A stretch of 64,000 bases of DNA from Ceratodon purpureus (GCA_014871385.1 CM026428.1:10274772-10338771), one strand, 5' to 3'; shown: positions 1 to 12,815, counted from the first letter of the stretch. Notes: generated by a model not told the origin, from the sequence alone. Program-made: numbers and translations.

Positions 1-3000
1 GGAAGTCATTCATGACTTGCATCATAATCTATTTCCTAAGTCAAAAGATTTCAATAATTTACGGAGTCCACTTTTAATATGATTCTGCACAGACATATGG
101 TACGAGAGAATTAGCAGTGTGTGATTCCGATATATATATTTTTTTTGGCGCAAATGAACGGATTTCATTGCAAAGAATAAGTACAACCCTCATCGAACCG
201 AGGTCCAGGGAGAAAGGGACTTCTGAACATCGAACAACACTACAACCAGTTGGGAGTTATCCCTTTAGGGGGTGTGATTCCGATATCGGAATGCACTGCA
301 ACTATGCGTAGCGATATATGAATTCCGACGTCGGATTAGCCAAGGTCATCGTGCATCGTGATGTGCGTCGCCAGACTTTAATGCGGCGCACAAATCGATG
401 ACTTTTGGGTGGTACTTTGAGTCTCGTGCCACTTCACGCCACCTTAAATCATGGTTCGTGGCACAAGGTCGCATGGGGTAGATTTATCTTTAAGTTATTG
501 TTCACTCATGTCTGGAGTACAGACAATTTTGTTTGCTTATAATTTTCGGGTGCTACTGCGAAAATTTCTCGTGCCTTCAAGGTGTATATAGTGTAACCAC
601 TTAATGGTTTTTGGCAGCACCTGACTCGCATTTAGTTCTGACCTGTGCTCGTTGCAAGGAGCCACTTGGTGTCATCTGGTTCTTGCGGTGTTTTTTTCGT
701 TCCACTTGCTCTGCACTGCAGTGTGTCTGTAATGGAAGATGTGGTAGAAATGTAGAGCTCACGGAACTTAGGGTCCTGAGTGCTTTGTCAGAACATGCTT
801 GCCTTCGTTTCCACTCATCGGCTAAGCGTGCAGAGTTTCTTCGCTCGTGTCGGAGTCCTTATTCCTCTGCCTTGCCGTTTTTTTCTCACATCGTGGCGTG
901 TGAGTTACGTTGGCAGCAGCAATCAACCAGGGGAGCAAGCACCTAGGGGAGGATGTTGAATTCTTGTGAGCAGAATTTGTGTGTCTTCCTTGCTTCTCTG
1001 CATTTTAGTCGAACTATTCTTCTAGCTTGGGAGTAGACTTGCTTCCTCGAAATTAACTTGGGACAGACAGAAGTCCAGAGATAGCGTAGTCAGGCTAGCT
1101 TGTCACCCTGCAATTTCGTGTTCTCCATTGCTGACGTTCGTTGCTGTTTGGGGCCCTGGACGCGTTATTGACAGTTGTCCAAAGAAGAAATTGACATGAG
1201 AGCTGGTGAGACAGTGATGTGACTCAGATTGCTTCCTAACTTCTCGTCCCATACCTGTGGCCACTCTTCGAATGGCTGTTCTTGTTGTGTGCGTGCTGAG
1301 AGGAATGACATAGCGTACAGGCGGACTAGCCTTTCTAAGTTGAAATGACTCGATCATTTGCGAAACCATTCATAATGTCGGTGAAACTGCAATGGTTGCA
1401 GGTTACTGAAGAGGCGGCCAGTTGGGAAACCTTCTACACCGAGGTAAGTTGATGCAACAAAGCAAACTAAAGCCTTAAAGCCGAAATGAAACTGATTCAG
1501 TTCTTAAGAAGATTTGTCAGCATTTGAGCAGGTTCGGGGTTCTAGTTTGCAATATAAATATACAATGTTGCCAATTAGTTTAGCTAGGATGTAGGTTCAT
1601 CGGTTTCTTACATCATTTTGAAAATTTGTCGGGCCATGAGTTGGAGGGTATTCCATCGGAAAACTTTGTTTGGGTGATTGAGTCTTTTGTTGAAGATATT
1701 GATGCCAAGAACCGAAAGGAGTAGGACCTCATTTACTCAAGTTAAAATCATTTAACATGTCATTGCTGAATGTGGGGCTTTTCTGCGAACACAGCTAGAT
1801 TTTGTGTCGTCCTCTTGTGGTCTGTGGTTGTCGTGCCAACTTCTAAAACTTCGATAGCTTTTCTGTAATACCCTTTAATGCTAGTGGAAATTTGGAGTAA
1901 CATTTTCTTTTGTGAGACATGTATCAAGCGTATAATCTTTACCTAGCAAGTGGACTTTTGGATTGAGTAACTTATCTGAAGTCCATCACTTGAGTTTCAT
2001 ACAGTGCTCGACTACCTTTTTCTCTGTAGCATTGAGGAATTTTGAGAGAGCTTTAGCGGTATTCGTATAGTGAACGTGTTGAAATTTCTGGTTGTTTGAA
2101 GCTTGATTTAAGTACTGTATTTCCTGACTACACAATTCTCCACTCAATGCAAGATTGTCATATTAGGTTATGCATTAACTACGCAAGTTTGAGCAATTCC
2201 ATTGAATATCCGTAACTGGCATTCCCTACATGGAGCTCACAAAATGATTGCTTAAGAATAGAAATCAAATAAAACCATAACCCAATCTAAGCAGGTCAAT
2301 TTCTATATTTATCACTCAATAACATCGTTCAGTTCCTAAATATTTCTCGAATGTTGAAATTTCCCGATATAAAAATGCACTTTGCAATGGAAATCCAATT
2401 TCCTCAAACTTCACACCAATCAATCTGCACGAATTCTTCTCTCATACAAGATTCTTACCAATTGGTGCAGTCACATAAAATTTCAGATTGACGAGTGAGC
2501 AACTGCAGTGTTTCTGACAATTGAAGTAACGGATTTATACAGGAGGAATTTTCTACTTGGCATATTTCATACAACCTGCATTTCAATTTGGCACACTAAG
2601 TTTTAGAATCTTGCGTTTCAATTTAGCGTCGAGTCGCCTCATAATTAGGCGAAGGTGCACACTGTTTAACCAACACTTAACTAGCAGTGCTAGAAACCAC
2701 GAGTTTCAGAGCCTTTTTGCTGGGTTAAATGGCACTGTTGGTGTGGAAAAAATACACAAAGGTTGGAGGGAAAATCAAAGAGACAATATGGGCAAAAGAA
2801 ATTCAATTTTTTTGAAGTTATATTGAATTTTTGGTGAATTTTCCAAAGCAAGAAAATGAAAAGGTTATAGTTAATGATAGTAGGTGGTTCTAAGGACCAA
2901 CAAGATAGGCTACCAAAAATAAATAAGTAGAAAGTGAACCAATGACACAACCACTAACACATACCAAAAATAGTATATCATTAACAATTTATATAAATCC

Positions 3001-4660
3001 AAGCAGATTTTGCTGATTCTAGTGCTGCATAGACATTAGTGTTGCTACCTAACGTCCCTGGCATCCACTTCATCAGAAGTCGGTGACACAGTCGGTGACA
3101 CTGATATCAAAACCTTGAGGAGGAAGCCTGGAACAAGCACGCATTCGAAGATAAATTAGAGTTTAGTTTCAACATTTCATGATCGGTTGGGTTGCGAGTA
3201 GCGAGCACGATCAGATTGTGCTTAAGCTCTCGGGCTCCAGTCCAGACCGTGCAAAACTCCCGAACAGTCTATCGGCCATGAAAGAATCGAGTCGAACAAG
3301 AAATAGCGCTTCGAGACACCGTTTACTATGCGGAGCCTTTCAGAATTTCTTTGTTCACGGCGCTTCATGAACGTCAACTTTAGACACTAGTATCGCAGTC
3401 CTCAACATATCTCCGAGGCGACGGGATCGACGAATGATAGATCGAGCTCGCATTCTTTTCGGGGATTCTTCTTTTTGGATTTGATGCAGAATCTAGTGTG
3501 TTCTTTCACTTTTCTTTTGCAGGTGCGGGTTCTCGATCGGTACAGATACAGCATCCAACTTGTGTGTGTGGCCAGACCTGAAGTAGCTTTTCTTTTTTCT
3601 TCTCGGAAGATGGTGCACCTGCGAAGGAGCAATATTCTGATATTTATACCGGTATGTGACTTTTCAGAACACAACTTTAAACCCGCTAAGTTGCTGGATG
3701 ACTACATGTCGCTGTGGGTTGCAGATGAAGGCTTTATGGCAGCAGCTGGATTTTAGAGGTTGATAAATTAGGCGTCAGATTGGAGTATAAGTTGAGAACT
3801 GCCGTTCTTCGGGTACAACAGAGTTTGTTTTCGGTGAGTTCCGTATCTCTCAGGAAAGCTGGGCGTGGATGGCGAATTCTTTCTGCTATGAGCACACATA
3901 TATTTGGGTTGGAAGGTTAGACCTCAGTGTGAAGAAATGTGAAGAATTGGTTTGCTAATTGAGCTCGATTTGAAGTTTGATTGTAACTCGTAGGAGAGCT
4001 TAGCTCACAAAGTATTTTGGGAGGAACACCGAGGCGTTTTAAGATACATCACGAGAGATCGATTCTAGAATCGTCCTGTTTCAGATGCGTCATTCAATCA
4101 CGGTGTCGCACTCTGTACTGGAGTCAGGTTGCGAAATGGGTTTTGACTAGTCGACGAGCTTTGCAAAATGGCAATTCGATTCATCAGCTTTCACATTCAT
4201 CACTGGGTGCCTCGGAGGCAGTGAGAGGGAATGTGGTTACTCTGTTCCAGTACGTGGCTTAATCTAAGTACACTCGAAAATTTGATTTTGAGTCAATGCC
4301 GATGAGGCACAAAGGGAAGAGTTTCGCCTTTTGGGTGGTGATTGGAGTCAACTGCAGAGAATATACTTGGAGGGAAGCACGAAACGTTTAAAAACAAATT
4401 TCGGGTGAGTTGAATGACATTATGTACAGCATATGAGTAACTGTGAGTGTTTAAGGTGGTTTGTGTATCAATCACGAGAGGAATGTTGGATTTGAGAGTA
4501 CTGGAGCTCCTGAAGCGCGTGGAAATTGTTGACTCTTTCGGATCTCGTGGGTCTTTGAAGAGTCTACTCGGTTTGGAATGTCAACGAGTGTAGCAGCTGT
4601 TAAGAGGTGGAATTGGGCACTATTCAATTCACTATTTGAAATGCTCAGCTAGCACTTCAC
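1..4660. other. Region without a recognisable gene
   Basis: I see only short open frames with no recognisable domain. The first 340 bases contain three related GATTCCGATAT-like or GAATTCCGACG-like stretches near 121, 278 and 320, which may be remnants of a repeat. The rest is AT-rich DNA of mixed composition. Exons of an unrecognised gene cannot be excluded. Confidence 0.5.
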
Positions 4661-4669
4661 GAAACTAAA

Positions 4670-5460
4670 ATTGTGGAGACTTAAAGAATTGACCAATCTA
4701 TAGCACCTCAAGCATTTACTGAGGATGGACATAAGGAGATGTCCAATCAAAGCAGTGCCGGGTTGGTAGCTCTGATGGTGTTTCTAACTGAGTATTCCGA
4801 AATCTTGCTGTCTATTCTGACGTGCTTTAGCTCACAACTTATAATTACAGGATCTACAAAGCGATTCTTTCAATCAAGCTAGTTCCAGGCTTGTGTAGTT
4901 TAATCGTATTGAAGGAGTTCACAAGGAGACATGAAAGCACTGGAAGCTAGCCCTAGAAATCTTCGTGCAATCTGCTGAAGTTGATAAATTTACGTATGAG
5001 GGGATAAAATTTACCAGGTGTTAGTACCACTTTGGCAAATTTGGAGAATCTACACATTTGCCAACGCGAAGGTGTTCATGAGTTCGGCAATCCTCCAAAC
5101 CTGACAAGATTAAAGAATCTTCAATTATTATGTTGCGAAGTTCGTGAATTTACCATGTTTGAACAGCTTGACCTTCTTAAATAGCAATTGCACAGAACAC
5201 TAGCATGATTTGAAGAGGTTATCAGATCTATGCAAAAGCTTACAAGAATTTGAAACAATAAACATCGGGTCTTATTCTCATCTAAGAGAGTATTTAAGTA
5301 CAGGAGCAGATCTTCCGCAGCTAGAGACTTAGCAATTCGAAAGTGTTCCAATTGTGGAGCTCCCGGACTTGAGTTGGTGTTACAAGACCCATATATGTCT
5401 GCCCTAGAACGACTTCCGCTGAGGAGATCGCGCAAGAGTTTGAAAGCAGTGCCAGATTTC
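4670..5460 (+). pseudogene. Degenerate leucine-rich-repeat fragment, resistance-gene-like
   Basis: Translation in shifting plus-strand frames gives leucine-rich-repeat language, for example LKELTNL followed by a stop and HLKHL near 4,680-4,720. Around 5,030-5,170 there is a run with NLENLHIC, NLTRLKNLQLL and EFTMFEQLDLL. Stops and frameshifts interrupt it throughout, and no NB-ARC motifs (P-loop, kinase-2, GLPL) were found nearby. I infer a decayed 3' part of an NLR or LRR-kinase gene. The repeat spacing of about 24 residues fits plant LRRs, but the exact family cannot be told. Confidence 0.45.
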
Positions 5461-5605
5461 AGGCGCTGTCAATGTAAGCTTTCACAGTATTCAAACTATT
5501 TGAGTGAGGTATGACGAGCATGTTTGCATAATAACTCCCATGTCTACCAGTTCCTACCAAAAGATTAATATGCACAATAACTCTAACAGTCTCTTCACGA
5601 TACCA

Positions 5606-6835
5606 TTATACTTTAGTGCTGAAACTAGGCTCTATTGTGAACAAAATTGGGTGCAAACTATTGAACATACGTTCTCTGTTCGCTATGTATTCTCTAGGTA
5701 ATGCAACCACAGACTGCCCTTGATCCCGGATGTCATAAACCACGCCAGTGTAGTCATATGCTTTGAATACATACAACTGGCTGTCACTATATGGAACACA
5801 CGTATATTCTGGTCCAAAAATTTCCAGAGACCATCCATCAACTGTCTCAACTTCTTTCTTAATAACATTAATCAGCTCGCATGTCTTCTTCCCATCTCCA
5901 TCCCCAGTCCATTCTAGTCTATCAACCCAATGCTCCGTGCAATGCCGATCTTTGGATTGCTCTGAAAACAGATAGACTTCTCCGTTGCATTCCAGAAGTT
6001 GAAGAATGCTATAGTTTGAGGAGAAAGTCAAGGGATGAGTCCATTTTCTGGACCATCTACCTTCCTCCACATCGTATCCAAGTATGCCTCTGTATGTTTG
6101 TCTGTCATCTACATACCCAATGCAGAATATTTTACCCTCTTGGAATACCCCTGACTGGTAATCGTTCAAGGAAAAACCTGACCCTGGAACATCCCCCATC
6201 CTCTTCCATTTCCCTGTGAGTGAATCATACACTTCTGTGATTTTGGAGAGATCTTCATCACCTGACTTGGTACTACCTGCTACAATTACTTGGTACGATT
6301 GTGAAGCAGAATTGACCAACATGTGCATTAGAACAGGGTTGCGTCGGTACGTCATACCCGGTAGCTCCCTGTACTCCCTGGACAGAGGGTTGAACACTAT
6401 CAACCTCTCCTTATCTGTCGACTCAGAAAAGTTGATGCACGCAAGTCCACCCTTAGCACATACGAGAAAATTTTCAATGAATAAATCTTGGTCTGGCTTC
6501 CAAGTTATGGGAAGGAATGTTAGTGGAGGCAGTAACCTCCATTTCTTCGAAGATAGGTCAAAGCCTCCGCATTGCAAGACTTTGTCTTCAGTGAAGAAGA
6601 AATACAATGCTGTGAGCAGACCTTCTCGCACTTTCCCTCGCCAGCCGTGGAAGTCCTTGCTGTCTATGAGGTCTTTGAACACCTTGGATTGTGTTTTGGC
6701 TCGAAACAAGTCCAAGTAATCTAGCTTCGCGAGAATGGAGTTGCGAATGTCGACTGGGAAGGAGGTCCAGCTCTGTTGCTGCAGATCAGCAACCTCGCAA
6801 TCTCCAGTTGGATTGGAAGATTCCGATGTCGTCAT
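5606..6835 (-). CDS. F-box/kelch-type protein
   Basis: A single uninterrupted exon encodes about 409 residues from the ATG at 6835-6833. I chose this start because an F-box begins about 22 residues later (SWTSFPVDIRNSILAKLDYL, roughly residues 22-62). The C-terminal ~300 residues read as a beta-propeller of kelch-like blades, with repeated units such as LIVFNPLSREYRELP, VYDSLTGKWKRM and GYDVEEGRWS. The family acts as substrate receptor of SCF (SKP1-CUL1-F-box) ubiquitin ligases; the substrate here is unknown. An in-frame extension to about 6937 exists but lacks domain character. The length is normal for plant F-box/kelch proteins, and a damaged relative lies 1.9 kb away on the same strand. 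Confidence 0.85.
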   Translation of the reverse strand: MTTSESSNPTGDCEVADLQQQSWTSFPVDIRNSILAKLDYLDLFRAKTQSKVFKDLIDSKDFHGWRGKVREGLLTALYFFFTEDKVLQCGGFDLSSKKWRLLPPLTFLPITWKPDQDLFIENFLVCAKGGLACINFSESTDKERLIVFNPLSREYRELPGMTYRRNPVLMHMLVNSASQSYQVIVAGSTKSGDEDLSKITEVYDSLTGKWKRMGDVPGSGFSLNDYQSGVFQEGKIFCIGYVDDRQTYRGILGYDVEEGRWSRKWTHPLTFSSNYSILQLLECNGEVYLFSEQSKDRHCTEHWVDRLEWTGDGDGKKTCELINVIKKEVETVDGWSLEIFGPEYTCVPYSDSQLYVFKAYDYTGVVYDIRDQGQSVVALPREYIANRERMFNSLHPILFTIEPSFSTKV

Positions 6836-6945
6836 TTTCCCAAAGCATTTGATTGTGCTCTTTGGAATGTCAAGTATACTGCGAAAGAAGCCAAGTTCAT
6901 TTAATCCTTGAGAGTCAATATTTATTAATTTCAACAAAGTCTCTA

Positions 6946-7690
6946 ATCGAGTTCACAACAACTATGGAGAAGAAGCAGGGTACTCTGGAAACCCAAAAAA
7001 AATGTCGGTAAATAAACTGTCGTTACGAGCTGCTGTACTAATTACAGACAAACTCTGAGCTCAAGTTTTTGAATTAAAAGAACCCAAGGGAAATAGACCT
7101 GCGGCATGCACAAGTCCATTATGCAGGCCAAAAGTTGCCAGTTTATCATTTTGGCGCTATGGCGGACTTCATCGTGAACGACTCCTTGCTATTCATAACG
7201 AATCCCCATCTGCTGTCTCAGAATACTATTTTCCTGAGAACCTGTGGAGGCTTGAACGGAGTACTGCTGTTTCATACTCAAAATCCACGTAGGTGGACCG
7301 AGTAGGGTTTAGAATACTCGATCTATGCCCAGAAGACTTCGAAGTTCGGGGATATGGAATGTGTTCGAGGGCAAGCTCCAATACTTTGACGGAAACGAAC
7401 GGAAACGAGTCATTCTACATACTCTCTGGACGACTAACCCCCAAGTTTTGCACATACACAGAAACCAAAGATGAAGATCTTGACTACGCAGCAAGAGGAT
7501 CTGAGAAGGTTTGCAGTTCAACAGACAAGAACGAGAACAAGAAAACAACTCTCTGCAAGCAAGAGCATGTAACCCCAAAAGCTGCTTTGAAACCCCAATC
7601 ATACTCAATAATTGCTTCAAACTCTAGGGACGTTGTCCAGACTCCGTCAAAACAAGGTTTAAGGGGGAAGAAGCTTACAGGCTTAACCAC
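6946..7690. other. Intergenic DNA between the two F-box copies
   Basis: Short open frames on both strands show no recognisable domain and no continuation of either F-box copy. The stretch holds the presumed promoter of the intact gene, but I could not place a convincing TATA box. Confidence 0.4.
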
Positions 7691-7691
7691 A

Positions 7692-8895
7692 TCACTCATC
7701 TCCATGGCCGCTTCTACGTTCAATGACCACCGAACCGTGTCGGTCAAGTAACGGCTCGTTCGGAATTAAAATCCGTAAACTGCAACCCACTCTACAAATC
7801 TCGTGAATATTTCCTAACCCAGGATTTCTCCGTCGAAGCTTTATAAACATTCCGGCGCACGAACTAGTCTCGTCGCTCCTGCAGAAGTGATCAAACACGT
7901 CAATTCGGTGCTCAACGCGCCGCTCCTGCTCGATTTCGGAGAAGAGATAGAGCTCGCCATTGCTCTCCAACAAGTTCCAGACGATGTTGGAGCTTGTGGA
8001 ATATGGTAGTGGATGTGTGCACTCTGGTAGCCACTTCTCCTCTGCGACGCTGTATCCAAGAAGTCCTTTCCCTCGGTCGCCGTCGAGGAATGCGATGCAG
8101 TAGAGGATGCCGTTTATGTAAGCGCCGGTTTGGTGCTCGTTGAGAGCAAACAGTGGGCCAGGTAATTCTTCGGTTACCTTCCAAAGGTTGGTGATGGAGT
8201 CATATACTTCGGTTGTCTTTGAAAGGTGTTCTTCTCCTAGTCGTGAGGTGCCGGCGACGATGACCTTGTATGATTCCTCCTTGGCATCGACTATCATGTG
8301 CAAGAGGACGGGGAAACGTCGATTGGTGAGATGAGGGAGCTCCCTCTGCTTTCCTGTGAGAGGGTTGAAGACGACTAAGCGCTCTTGAGCTTTGCCAACG
8401 TTTGCACAGATGAGGCATCCAGCAGCGCAGATGGAGTGGTCTTTGAATGAGTCCGGATCAAGCTGTGGAAGGTTTGTGAATGGCGGTAACCTCATCCATG
8501 CTTTGGGTAATCAAATCATATCCTTCGCAACACCAGATGCCGTTCCTGACGAAGATTCAATACAATGCTGTGAGTAGACCTTCTCGCACTTTCCCTCGCC
8601 AGCCGTGGAAGTCCTTGCTGTCTATTAGATCTTTGAACACCTTGGATTGTGTTTTGGCTCGAAACAAGTCTAAGTAATCGAGCTTTGCGAGAATGGAGTT
8701 TCGAATGTCGACTGGGAAGGAAGTCCAGCTCTGTAGCTGCAGATCAGCAACCTCGCAATCTCCAGTTGGATTGCAAGATTCCGATGTCGTCAACTTTCGG
8801 CCAAAGCATTTGATAGTGCTCTTTGGAATGTCAAGTATACTGCGAAAAAAGCCAACATTTTATCCTTGAGAGTCAATATTTATAAATTTCCAAGC
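7692..8895 (-). pseudogene. Broken F-box/kelch copy
   Basis: The 5' part (about 8555-8895) is almost base-for-base the same as the 5' part of the intact F-box gene, including the upstream leader. The initiator is changed, however: TTG stands where the intact gene has ATG. After about 79 residues the frame meets a TGA just after TALY. The frame then shifts, and from about 8495 a kelch-type body continues with LVVFNPLTGKQREL and VYDSITNLWK. That body is clearly related to, but much more diverged from, the intact gene. The C-terminal ~60 residues do not resemble it. Loss of start, a stop and a frameshift make this a pseudogene; a shorter body-only product from a downstream Met is possible but unlikely. 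Confidence 0.8.
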
Positions 8896-11682
8896 AACAC
8901 TGTATACATGCCGAGCTGTTAAATATCAATTTCAGGAGCATTGCGAAGAGGATGTTTCATGCAACAATTAGTCTGGTCATAAAAAGTGCTTTTCACATCG
9001 TGCAGTTGCTGTCTATGCTTCATATGCTATCTAAGCAAGGAATGGTTTTAGCACCAAAAAGAGTTTCAAAGTAGAGTGTCCAAAGCAGAGCATCAAAACA
9101 GTGTCTCCAAAACAGAAATTCAAAGCAGAGTGTCAAAGCTGAACAGTAGCAGACAGTCGGTATGCTTGCTTCCATGTCCAAAACTGTACTAGTCGGTAAC
9201 CTTCATTGTTTCACGAACCTTGAGTCGGTTCTAACAATTGAGACACGGCTGATCGAATCAGCTTTACTCCCACAAACTTTGTTAGGTCTGCCGATTCTCA
9301 ACTTGTGAGAGAGGGTAGATGGAAAGGGACTAGTGATTGTCACAAGTAAGTGGCGTAAGTGAGACTGGTATCGACTACGTACTCAGGGTCTGGCAAAAGA
9401 AGAGACAATCTAGACCAAATTCTAGATATCACTCACTGAACTCGTGGCCTGGGTAGGATTCAAAACCGAACACGACTTCCTACCAAGGACTTGAACTCTG
9501 AGGTGTCCATAGACAGTCTACTGTGATAGAAACGTTGTGAACACATTTTGAAGAGTCATTGCATTGCATTACATGCGGTGTTAGAGAACTAAGTCATACC
9601 ACACACTCGGCTGCTTATAACAACAAACCCCAGGTAGCAGACTATCATGAAATTTCACAATTTTCTGGAATCTACTTTGGGATTGATTTTCCCCACCTGT
9701 CCCAGAAACATTCACAGTTGGACCCGTTCCAACGAGCAACCGTGTTTGATAGAAGAATGAGTGAGGGCCAAGATGTGGCGATGAGTGGGAAAGGTCCACT
9801 AATACACTGTGCCTTTCTAAGGCTGTCGGAGGAAACTTGGAATTCTTGTGATAAGGTAAGGAGCACCCATAAGCAAGCATGTAAGTCATAGTAAGTGGCT
9901 AAGAAACCGCTCAAATTTCAGAGTGGCAGGCATTTTGCAGAGTTATTAAGGGAATGAAATTTTGGAAGATGTGCAAAGTATTTAGAAAATTAGACCAATT
10001 GGAATAATTAATTTTGGATTGATATTGAATTGGTTATGAATTTTGGAAGGGGAATTACTTTTAGGTGGCTCAAAAACCATTGAGCCTAAAATGTATACCA
10101 TGATTACATAGAAATTTGAAGTTGGAAGCTATAATGTACCTACTACTTGGATAAGTCAAGAGTGTGGTTTTTGGTGCTGCGCGGGTTTTGAACCACCTAC
10201 TATATCTATATGTGAGACCTATATTTCTATTTATGGTTAAGCTTTTGAGTTTTACTGTTGGATGTGATGAAAAAATGGTGGTGATGGATGAACATGAGAA
10301 CATAATTAGGTCCAAAAGGATTGCTTTTTAGATACTACATATAACAATGAATAGTACATCAATGTAGGCCTTTTGGAAAATAAAGAGGTAGTTCAAAGTT
10401 TGGTTTAGGTCCATGCAATGGGTGACTTAAAGGCTACTTAACACAATGAAGGTTGTAAGCGGAGGCATATTATCTCATTTAATGAGATATGTATGGGTTA
10501 TAGAGTGGCGGCTTAGAATGAGTAAAAGGTCATTAAAACGTAACTTTTTATAGTGGCTATAGAAGTGCAAATGCATGGTATAAGGTACTCAATGGGAATC
10601 TATGACTTATGCTTGTTTTTTGTATGTTTAAATATTTTGTTTGTATTATTTACTTTATTAAAGTTTGCATTGCTTTAGTATTGGCTTCAAAATGTCAAAT
10701 TCATCAAGGCAAAGTCGAGAGTATGATCATGAGAGATACAATAAGCATGGATCATTGGCACCTGAGTTGCAGCAACATGAACTATTTAGGAACATGTGGG
10801 TGCATTGAGGGTGGACCACAATGCATAATAGGTGCACTACAATATCATAATACTGGAGGACGAAGAGCATACAGAAGAGCACTTAGTCTCCGAGACGATC
10901 GAATGCATGAAGCCTAGGGAAGGGAGCCATAGAGTCTAGGCTCTAAAACTGTAGCACAAAGATTAGGTGAAGAAGCATTCAATCTCCAAGGCGACTAGAT
11001 GCAAGAACAAGAGGAAGAAGCCCTAGAGATTTGGTGTTGAACCTGCAGCACGAAGAAGAGGCGGGCCTTATCGTAGCCAATGAGGCACTTAGTCTCCAAG
11101 ATTGAAAATGTCTGCGATGGCACTTAGTGGACACGGCAGATTGATCTTGTGCACTACTCAGCAGCCACAATCCTACCTCTTGATGGGACGCTCTGCCACT
11201 AAAACAGAACGGCATTTTATCAGATGATACTCTAATCTTTGCATTTACTACAGTTGATGCCGTAAAAAAGTTGTGGACTGTAAGTTGAGACTTTGGCATT
11301 CTACCTTCTTAAAGGTCATTTCCACGGCATAGTAATACATCAAAAGAAAGGTCGGTACGGAATACTTACGGCACAAGAGGAGTCAAATCTAGTCACGTGG
11401 ATGTTGAGTATGCAAGACCATGCCCACCAAATCATTCTGTAGGAGAAGCAAATGAAGGTTGTTAAAATCACCCAAAAGCATTGAACACATTTACGAAAGG
11501 AATTCCTGGCTAGGGTTGGATGTATTGGTTTTATTAGAAAGATTCCAATCTTATTCTAAGATTTGCACTAGAATTAGAGAAAAGTCGGGCACATGGTCTA
11601 AATACTTCAAGCCTAGCATCTTTCTATGAAAACCAACGAGTAGTTTATGAGTAGTTTCCACACTCTCCATTTCAAATCTAGA
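8896..11682. other. Intergenic DNA, no gene recognised
   Basis: No open frame here has domain character. Small local repeats occur: a CAAAGCAGAGTGTC-like motif repeated between 9,065 and 9,150, and an imperfect CACTTAGTCTCC unit near 10,878 and 11,086. The segment ends at the ATGC direct repeat that marks the left edge of the giant element. Confidence 0.4.
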
Positions 11683-11715
11683 ATGCGGGGGGAAGCATCC
11701 TAGGATGTCTAGGTA
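11683..11715 (+). repeat. Left target duplication and terminal inverted repeat
   Basis: ATGC at 11683-11686 is followed by GGGGGGAAGCATCCTAGG and then ATGTCTAGGTAGGAAC. It matches the right end in inverted orientation over 18 bases without a mismatch, apart from the length of the G run, then imperfectly. Confidence 0.7.
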
Positions 11716-12455
11716 GGAACGTCACACTCTCAATTCTCCTGAATTTGTGATTTTTGACCTTCTGATTGGGTTTTTAGAAATTGATTTTTTTTGATTATTG
11801 TATTCCAGCAAGTTCCAGCACTCCTTGTATTTGCAGAATATGAAGAGATAATTTGAAATTATTGGTGTTTTGTATTCCTATGAGTTTAATTTATTAAAAA
11901 ATTCAGGAATGTCACAAGGAGAAGTCATACAGTCAGGAACTTGTTACAAGTACATGGTGTGCTAGATTTTGAGATGCATTGATTGGGTTGGAGCGTACAA
12001 TCTTATGCTATTTGCTATTGTTATTTATTTGGCAGTAGTCTTGAAACTAATTTTCTAGAGAATTTTTGAAGTGGCCCCATCCTGGAATTATGAGGGCGCT
12101 GGAAGTAAGGAAAGGAAATTTAACTCTTTTTTGTATTATTCCAGTTTTGGCACCTACGTCGTTCCCTCCTCTAACGGCCTGTACTTGTTGATTGCATGCC
12201 AATGCGTTTACCTAGGAGTTAACGTCCTTTTAGAATCAGGATATAGAAAAGGAAAACGGCTCAATTCCTAAGAATTCGAGAATTCCTTGGACCATAACTT
12301 CCTTGGAAACTTTAAATCCCTGCCGTTAGATTAAGATCCAACTGCATGTCACGACACCCAGATTGGGATAGAGTCGTCTCTCTCACCGTAGCTCCTCCAC
12401 TCTGACCGCGGCTGCTACTCTTGAGCGCAGTTGATGTATTCGAAGTTTTACGGGA
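11716..12455. other. Left subterminal region of the giant element
   Basis: Non-coding. It contains AATTCCTAAGAATTCGAGAATTCCTTGG near 12,266-12,291, part of the TTCCT/AGGAA habit of the element. Near 12,372 there is TCGTCTCTC, the inverse of the GAGAGACGA motif repeated near the right end. The promoter for the PIP-box reading frame presumably lies here. Confidence 0.4.
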
Positions 12456-12815
12456 ATGGGTTCACGACGAGGTTCGGGTAGTGCTTCACAAGCGTTGATA
12501 ACCGATTTTTTTCAACAAGAAAGAGTGACAGAACCAGAGGTTGATGAGTGGGTATTTTATCAGACGTTGATTACAGATTTCTACAGGGAGAGGGAAGAAA
12601 CAGTAGAAGTCGGTCAATCATTTCCAGAGCACAGTTTCACTGATTCAGAGTTCCACAGCCTCCTGGACATAGGGCCGCAAACCCCAATCTCACAATTAAG
12701 TTTGAGATACTCAGATTGCACTCATGTTTCCGAAACCCCTGAAACTAGAGTTGCAAGACCCGACTTCGATTTTGATTCGGAGGTTCAGTCACAGATGCGT
12801 AAATGCTTGTGGTGA
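12456..12815 (+). CDS. Small protein with two PIP (PCNA-interacting) boxes
   Basis: An ATG-started frame of 119 residues, acidic and probably disordered. Residues 12-19 are QALITDFF and residues 36-43 are QTLITDFY. Both match the PCNA-interacting consensus Q-x-x-hydrophobic-x-x-aromatic-aromatic exactly. Both carry TD at positions 5-6, as in PIP degrons read by CRL4-CDT2, and the first also has Arg at +4 (residue 23). The frame ends in TGA immediately before a strong splice donor (GAG/GTAAGT). Weaker donors at 12799 or 12812 could let it join the transposase exon at 13268; donor 12799 keeps phase with that exon. It may therefore be a separate adaptor or the transposase N-terminus. Function is inferred from motifs only. 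Confidence 0.6.
   Translation: MGSRRGSGSASQALITDFFQQERVTEPEVDEWVFYQTLITDFYREREETVEVGQSFPEHSFTDSEFHSLLDIGPQTPISQLSLRYSDCTHVSETPETRVARPDFDFDSEVQSQMRKCLW

Noticed and set aside
6216-6719. 167-codon plus-strand frame
   Set aside because: Antisense shadow of the intact F-box gene.
7293-7751. 152-codon plus-strand frame near the F-box pseudogene
   Set aside because: No domain, unlike neighbouring coding sequence, and partly antisense to the pseudogene tail.
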